Position numbers and translations under genes: made by a program
Notes under the pieces: model-generated
Seen by the model: only the letters and a program-made list of their open reading frames with translations
The model's database searches: none
Told to the model about the DNA's origin: nothing
In this document: positions 41,640-45,870 of the stretch, in pieces
How positions within the stretch are numbered: the stretch's first letter is position 1
How the letters are laid out: the number at the start of each line of letters is the position of its first letter
Source: an uncultured Lachnospiraceae bacterium
GTDB lineage: Bacteria > Bacillota > Clostridia > Lachnospirales > Lachnospiraceae
Assembly (NCBI GenBank): GCA_947624815.1
Contig: CANQME010000009.1
Span: 1-45,870, forward strand
DNA: 45,870 nt
Direction of reading: 5' to 3'

Positions 41640-41903
41640 TTATTCTCCCAGGCCGTCCTCCACAACCTGTATCATGGCTTTTAACGCGTCTTCCTCATCT
41701 TCTCCTTCGCAGATGAATTCGATCTCATCCCCGTATTTGACACAGGCCCCCAGGACGCTCAGCACGCTCTTGGCGTTGGCCGAAACGTTCCCCATCTCGA
41801 AATGGATCCTGGATTTATAAAGGAGCGCCTTATTGCAAAGGACTCCTGCCGGCCGCAGATGCAGACCGGTCAGGTTCCGGATTGCCACTTTTGCTCTTAC
41901 CAT
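41640..41903 (-). CDS. HPr-family phosphocarrier protein
   Basis: An 87-residue HPr. Counted from the start at 41903, His15 (LHLRPAG) and Arg17 are in the canonical positions and Ser46 lies in NAKSVLSVLG, so both the PTS phosphorylation site and the HPr-kinase site are kept. That numbering and the GAGGAAA site support this start over the ATG at 41915. HPr carries phosphate from enzyme I to sugar-specific enzyme II proteins and, when phosphorylated on Ser46, takes part in catabolite control. No other PTS gene is nearby, and it lies between cdaR and the polymerase-like gene. It could be the main HPr or a paralogue. Confidence 0.92.
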   Translation of the reverse strand: MVRAKVAIRNLTGLHLRPAGVLCNKALLYKSRIHFEMGNVSANAKSVLSVLGACVKYGDEIEFICEGEDEEDALKAMIQVVEDGLGE

Positions 41904-41930
41904 ACTTTTCCTCACTGCCTTCCGACTCGC

Positions 41931-43364
41931 TTACTGTGGCGACGCCGCCGTCTCGTCCGATCCGGCCGTCTCTCCGCCTGCAGGCTCCTCTCCGTCCGCC
42001 ATATCGCCGTCAGCCGGAGTACTGCTTTCTACGTCCTCCCCGCCGATCAGGGGCATCGCTGTCCCGCCGGGCCCGATGGTACCGATGCTTTCCGAATCCA
42101 CGGGAACCGTAAGATCGCGGATATTCACGTTGATCCCGGAGCTGCCGAGGAAATCAAAGCCCTCCTCCAGCTCCGCCTCCAGCCTGAGCGTATGGATCCC
42201 CGGCTCCAGATCCGACACATCGGCCCTCACCCGGATATCGTCCGCATCCAGCGTATCCAGATCCTCCGTCAGTCCCCGGATCTGAAGCGTCAGCGACGCC
42301 GCGTCCAGGGTATATTCATAACCGTTTCTCCGGCCGTCCAGATCGATATCGTCCGCGTCGTACTCATAGCTTCTGGTCTCCAGCTGCTCCACGAGCATCG
42401 TCACCGTAGCCGTCGTCGGCTGGTCCCCGACCATGGATACATTGTCCGGCAGATAGGCGTTCAGATCGACCTCAACGACCACATCCCCGGTCGCGCCGTC
42501 CAGCGTCAGGGCCGGATCCGGGATCTCCAGCGTAATGAGGTTCGCCAGAACGGACCGGAGTCCCACTACCGATATCACCTGAATATCGGTCTGCACGCCG
42601 GTAAACCGGAACCCGTCGGCCACCGTTCCGACGATCTTATAATTAAGCGTCAGATCCTTCACCCGCAGCACGGATACATTATAAGCCGCCTGCGTCACGT
42701 TCAGCTCGATGCCCTCCGCCTGCTGCATCCGGTTGCCGTTGGCATCGTAGAAGAAGATCAGCGCGCTTCCGGTAATATCGGTTTCCGCTTCGTCCACGTC
42801 GATCTCCACGCCCGCGGAGCTGATCTGCCCGATGGCCGACTCGGCGCCGGTCACCGTGACCCGCGGCGGAGACAGGCTGATCTCGCCGATGTCATATCCC
42901 TCCGCCTCCGTCCCGCTCGTGTGGGCCACCAGCTCGAACGTCTTCGTCTGGATCGGCTCCGTCTGGATCCGCACCACGGCGGGATTCACCGTCACCGAAC
43001 CGGACTGGACCAGCGATCTGGCCGTATAGGACGTGATCTCCGTCTGTACCGGGATCGACCCGGTCACATCGTAAAGCTGCGCAAGATCCGCGTATGCGCT
43101 GAAGTCGCTGGCAGACACCCTCGCTTCATCCCTGACGTGGATCCTGTAGCTGACCGTCACCGTATTCCTGCTCAAGGACTCATAGGTCAGCCCGGCATTC
43201 TTCAGTACGTCCTCGTTGGTGAATTCCACCGGGATCGTGTGGGTGACCGTCATCATCGGATTGGACACGTTAACCATGATCAGCCACGTCACCAGGGCCA
43301 GGACGACAGAGAGGATCTTCAGACCCAGATTATTCGTCAGCATCCGTTTCAGCTTTTTTTTCAT
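41931..43364 (-). CDS. cdaR: CdaR: YbbR-domain regulator of diadenylate cyclase
   Basis: A 477-residue YbbR-domain protein. A membrane helix near residues 14-32 (LKILSVVLALVTWLIMVNVS) follows the family start NNLGLKILS. The extracellular part holds about four YbbR repeats of ~80 residues (for example HTIPVEFTNEDVLKNAGLTY; VTGAESAIGQISSAGVEIDV). The C-terminus is an acidic low-complexity tail (ESSTPADGDMADGEEPAGGE). In Firmicutes CdaR binds and modulates CdaA. The start overlaps the cdaA end by 35 bp, with GGAAGGCAGAAGG before the ATG. Confidence 0.92.
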   Translation of the reverse strand: MKKKLKRMLTNNLGLKILSVVLALVTWLIMVNVSNPMMTVTHTIPVEFTNEDVLKNAGLTYESLSRNTVTVSYRIHVRDEARVSASDFSAYADLAQLYDVTGSIPVQTEITSYTARSLVQSGSVTVNPAVVRIQTEPIQTKTFELVAHTSGTEAEGYDIGEISLSPPRVTVTGAESAIGQISSAGVEIDVDEAETDITGSALIFFYDANGNRMQQAEGIELNVTQAAYNVSVLRVKDLTLNYKIVGTVADGFRFTGVQTDIQVISVVGLRSVLANLITLEIPDPALTLDGATGDVVVEVDLNAYLPDNVSMVGDQPTTATVTMLVEQLETRSYEYDADDIDLDGRRNGYEYTLDAASLTLQIRGLTEDLDTLDADDIRVRADVSDLEPGIHTLRLEAELEEGFDFLGSSGINVNIRDLTVPVDSESIGTIGPGGTAMPLIGGEDVESSTPADGDMADGEEPAGGETAGSDETAASPQ

Positions 43365-44220
43365 CCTTCTGCCTTCCCTTCCAAATTCTGAACCGTCTCC
43401 CCTGGTCGGCGTTATCAGCGGTATTCACCTCCAGGGCCTTGCTCAGCGCCTCCGGCGAGGTGACCCTGGTCAGCTTTCCGTCCTCTGCAAGGGAAATATG
43501 GCCCGTCTCCTCCGATACAACGATCGTCAGGCTGTCCGTGATCTCGCTGATGCCGACGGCCGCCCTGTGCCTGGTGCCCAGGGCCTTGCTGATATCCCCG
43601 TTGTCGGACAGGGGCAGATAGCAGGTAGCCGCAGTCACCCGGTTGCCCCGTATCACCACCGCGCCGTCGTGAAGCGGCGTATTATGCTCGAAAATATTGA
43701 TCAGAAGCTGGCTGGTCACGAGACCGTCGATCTCGATCCCGGTCTGCTCGATGTCCTTTAGGGACGCCTCGCGTTCGATGACCATCAGGGCTCCGGTCCT
43801 GGCCTTGGCCAGCTCCATGGACGCCCGCACCAGCTCGTTCACGGTCTTCTCGGTAAACCTGGATTCCGCCTCACGGTCGCCCTCGAAGGGCAGGAGGTTC
43901 GTCAGAAGGTTCCGGCTGCCCAGCTGCTCCAGCGCGCGCCGCAGCTCCGGCTGGAAGACAATGATCAGCGCCGTCGTCGCCACGAACGCCACATTCTGCA
44001 TGATCCACAGGATCGTATACAGCTTCAGCATCCAGGCGATGAGCGCGAAGACCAGGATCACCACAAGCCCCTTCAAAAGCGTCCAGGCCCTTGTATTCTT
44101 GATCCAGACCAGGATCTCATAGATCAGGAAAGCGATGATGATGATCTCCAGGATATTCGTCTTGGTAATCTGTGGCAGAAATGAAAGCCATTCATACAAG
44201 GTATCGATCAGCTGCGCCAC
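43330..44220 (-). CDS. cdaA: CdaA: membrane diadenylate cyclase
   Basis: A diadenylate cyclase that makes c-di-AMP from two ATP. Three membrane helices at the N-terminus (about residues 23-90) precede the DAC domain, with FQPELRRALEQLGSRNLL, the DGA motif (HDGAVVIRG) and the RHR motif (LGTRHRAAVGISE). The C-terminus is basic (RRFRIWKGRQKDEKK). Two GTG codons are possible starts: 44220 has AGGAAGG upstream, while 44241 has no ribosome binding site and would add seven residues. It is followed by cdaR; glmM, the usual third gene of this operon, is not present. Confidence 0.94.
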   Translation of the reverse strand: MAQLIDTLYEWLSFLPQITKTNILEIIIIAFLIYEILVWIKNTRAWTLLKGLVVILVFALIAWMLKLYTILWIMQNVAFVATTALIIVFQPELRRALEQLGSRNLLTNLLPFEGDREAESRFTEKTVNELVRASMELAKARTGALMVIEREASLKDIEQTGIEIDGLVTSQLLINIFEHNTPLHDGAVVIRGNRVTAATCYLPLSDNGDISKALGTRHRAAVGISEITDSLTIVVSEETGHISLAEDGKLTRVTSPEALSKALEVNTADNADQGRRFRIWKGRQKDEKKAETDADE

Positions 44221-44253
44221 GTTATCACCATCCTTCCTCACTCAGATACGCTT

Positions 44254-45204
44254 CTATTCGTCAAACCTCTCCCTGCGCCGTCCGTCGTTGAATCTCTGTA
44301 CCTTGACGTCCGGAAGGGAAATGGCGATCTTCGGAACCGCCTTCACATAGTAATAGTAATCGTCGTCTTCAAACTGCACATATTCCGTCCGCGTGTAATC
44401 CACGGCGAACACGAAGAAATGATAGACAGCCGCCAGAGCCATGGACAGGACCAGTCCCGCCACGAGCTGTCCCATGGGCAGCGACACGTCGAACAGGAAA
44501 TCTCCGATGAAGATCGCCCCAAGCTGCGTCAGGGCCCCCGCCACGATGGCGATCGCCCAGGAGAAGTTCACCGGCAGCCTGCGGATCAGCCAGACGATCA
44601 GGATCCCCGCCGCGCATGTGACCATCATCACCACCATCAGGCGGTTGGAGAGCAGGGTCCTTACGATCTGCATCAGCTGCTCCACGATCCCCAGCGTCGA
44701 ATCCCCGCTCAGAGTTCCCGCGTTCTGCTTAATGTACTGCATCACATAGAACAGAACCGTGCCGCAGCAGACCGTCGCCACAGACGAGAGCCCGCAGGAA
44801 AGTCCCACCAGGATCGGGATGGCGTACGGGATCTTCAGATGGAAGAAGATCGGCGTCAGAAGCAGCAGGTAACTGTCCTTCGGCTGGAGGCCGAAATACA
44901 GGATCAGGATAAACAGCAGGAGAAGGAACAGGATCGTCGTCATCTCCAGGGAGATGCTGCTGACATGTGCCAGCAGGAGGACGCCCGCCACGAATACCAT
45001 GACGCCGTACGGAAGCACGCTGCATACCAGAGCCAGAACCAGCTCCACCAGCACATTGTTCAGCCTCGCCATGGCGCCCAGACTGCCGTTCAGCATATGA
45101 AAGGTAACGAACCCGAACGCGAACCGGATCAGCGGATTGATGAACGCGTCGAATCTGGCGTAAAAGCTTTTCAGCTTCTCACGGAACACCCATAATCCAG
45201 TCAT
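44254..45204 (-). CDS. Polytopic membrane protein of unknown function
   Basis: A 316-residue protein with about eight membrane segments between residues 20 and 270 (for instance MTTILFLLLLFILILYFGLQ and LVAGLVLSMALAAVYHFFVF). The cytoplasmic C-terminus (about 270-316) begins DYTRTEYVQFEDDDYYYYVK and ends in a basic RFNDGRRRERF. I do not recognise a characterised family. It is the second gene of the cdaA-containing run, coupled to the 142-residue gene upstream by a 4-bp overlap and 33 bp before the cdaA GTG, which suggests a link to cell-envelope or c-di-AMP physiology. The tyrosine-rich acidic motif is the most distinctive part. Confidence 0.72.
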   Translation of the reverse strand: MTGLWVFREKLKSFYARFDAFINPLIRFAFGFVTFHMLNGSLGAMARLNNVLVELVLALVCSVLPYGVMVFVAGVLLLAHVSSISLEMTTILFLLLLFILILYFGLQPKDSYLLLLTPIFFHLKIPYAIPILVGLSCGLSSVATVCCGTVLFYVMQYIKQNAGTLSGDSTLGIVEQLMQIVRTLLSNRLMVVMMVTCAAGILIVWLIRRLPVNFSWAIAIVAGALTQLGAIFIGDFLFDVSLPMGQLVAGLVLSMALAAVYHFFVFAVDYTRTEYVQFEDDDYYYYVKAVPKIAISLPDVKVQRFNDGRRRERFDE

Positions 45205-45629
45205 GCCTTCTGCGCCCCCTTTCCCTGTTCTTTCGCCCTGTCCTGGAATTCATACCGTCTCTGAAGGCGCTTCAGCCGCGCCGTATATACCTTCATGCCG
45301 CGGGATGCGTACCGGTACCGCCGGCTGCATACGATATACGTGATGACCAGGTAGACCACCAGACCCAGCAGGTACCAGACGCCGTAATCCACGAACGGGA
45401 ACACCACGTCCTCCAGGGTCACGATGGACAGGATATCCTCGAGCCTGCAGACGGCAGCCAGGGCCAGTCCCAGGATCCAGCAAAGCGTGTAGCCCAGAAA
45501 CGATCTGAGCAGGTTCCGGCTGATGTAATCCGTCCGGAAATACCGCTTCACGATCGACAGATTGCGGTCCTCTGCTTTCTCAAATATGGCAATGCTGGTC
45601 ATAAGCTTGAGTTTTTCTTCATTCAACAT
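45201..45629 (-). CDS. Small two-helix membrane protein of unknown function
   Basis: A 142-residue protein with two membrane helices (about 43-61 and 83-100) between a charged N-terminus and a very basic C-terminus (about 104-130, SRRYRYASRGMKVYTARLKRLQRR). No characterised family is recognised. It is the first gene of the long minus-strand run and overlaps the next gene by 4 bp (ATGA), so the two membrane proteins are probably made together and may form a complex. A sigma-A-type promoter lies about 35-65 bp upstream of the start. Confidence 0.75.
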   Translation of the reverse strand: MLNEEKLKLMTSIAIFEKAEDRNLSIVKRYFRTDYISRNLLRSFLGYTLCWILGLALAAVCRLEDILSIVTLEDVVFPFVDYGVWYLLGLVVYLVITYIVCSRRYRYASRGMKVYTARLKRLQRRYEFQDRAKEQGKGAQKA

Positions 45630-45665
45630 ATGCGATCACCCCGTATGCCCATAACATATCAATTT

Positions 45666-45694
45666 AGTATAACACAGTTTTAGAGTCTTGGCGA
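45666..45694 (-). promoter_or_regulatory. Promoter of the cdaA-containing operon
   Basis: On the minus strand TCGCCA (45694-45689), 17-bp spacer, TATACT (45671-45666), ahead of the gene starting at 45629. The genes down to 36849 are on the same strand with gaps of at most 60 bp, so this may drive nine genes; internal promoters are not excluded. Confidence 0.6.
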
Positions 45695-45823
45695 TAGGAT
45701 ACTTTAAAATTTAACAGAATTTTTCCTTTCATTTTTCTTGCATTCCGCCGCTTCCGCAGCCGGTCTGCACAGAAGAAGGGCAGGCCCCGCGGCCTCCTGA
45801 GTTCCGAAGTTTAATATAGACGA

Positions 45824-45861
45824 AATCACCCGCAAACCCTTGTGGTTAGCGGTAATTTTTT
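45824..45861 (+). terminator. Terminator-like hairpin at the right edge
   Basis: An imperfect stem (CCCGCAAACC with GGTTAGCGG, with a mismatch and a bulge) followed by six T. No plus-strand gene precedes it within the window; between 45695 and 45823 nothing was recognised. Confidence 0.35.
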
Positions 45862-45870
45862 GTCAATATT

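Noticed and set aside
40343-41716. Plus-strand ORF of 457 codons opposite the polymerase-like gene
   Set aside because: Its product is rich in His/Arg/Gln, typical of antisense frames, and it spans several minus-strand genes.

Overview
The window looks like a chromosomal segment of a GC-rich, spore-forming Clostridia bacterium, most likely a Lachnospiraceae. The reasons are the mix of DUF4364, DUF975, DUF5716/DUF5717-like, CdaA/CdaR and YtvI-like genes, sporulation-type cell-wall proteins (SpoIID-like; CwlC-like amidase with SPOR domain), strong AGGAGG-type ribosome binding sites and textbook sigma-A promoters with 17-bp spacers. Taxonomy is inferred from gene content only.

Layout. 1-1.8 kb: a tRNA-Ala(GGC) on the minus strand, a DUF4143-type ATPase gene with a periodic operator-like repeat array over its promoter, then an inverted 22-bp copy of the tRNA 3' end next to a terminator, which looks like an integration scar. 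1.8-4.6 kb: a 32-residue membrane microprotein, a metallophosphoesterase and a divergent hotdog thioesterase, and a DUF975 membrane protein. 4.6-14.9 kb: a minus-strand cluster of a solute-binding lipoprotein, two sugar-type ABC permeases, a HlyD-like adaptor and a MacB-core-like protein, with no ATPase, divergent from an OmpR-type response regulator and histidine kinase. Several of these proteins carry in-frame tandem-repeat insertions. 14.9-17.8 kb: larE-larB-larC for the nickel-pincer cofactor, without larA. 18.2-21.9 kb: a soluble hybrid histidine kinase translationally coupled to a degenerate HD-GYP protein. 21.9-26.3 kb: carA-carB. 26.5-29.6 kb: a SpoIID-like peptidoglycan-binding protein, an OB-fold-like lipoprotein and a CwlC-like amidase. 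29.8-35.7 kb: a three-gene operon of a giant DUF5717-like protein, a divergent Hsp70-like DUF5716-type protein and a TPR-like protein. 35.9-36.8 kb: DUF4364 regulator and a small membrane protein. 36.8-45.7 kb: a long minus-strand run of two unknown membrane proteins, cdaA, cdaR, an HPr, a Wzy-like polymerase, two PLP aminotransferases (one HisC) and an AI-2E/YtvI-family permease.

The best candidates for undescribed systems are (i) the DUF5717/DUF5716-like/TPR trio, in which the middle protein follows the Hsp70 order of motifs but has lost the nucleotide-phosphate glycines, and (ii) the mixed importer/exporter cluster at 4.8-12.3 kb under a divergent two-component system. Domain names are from recognition of sequence patterns by eye; no database search was run.
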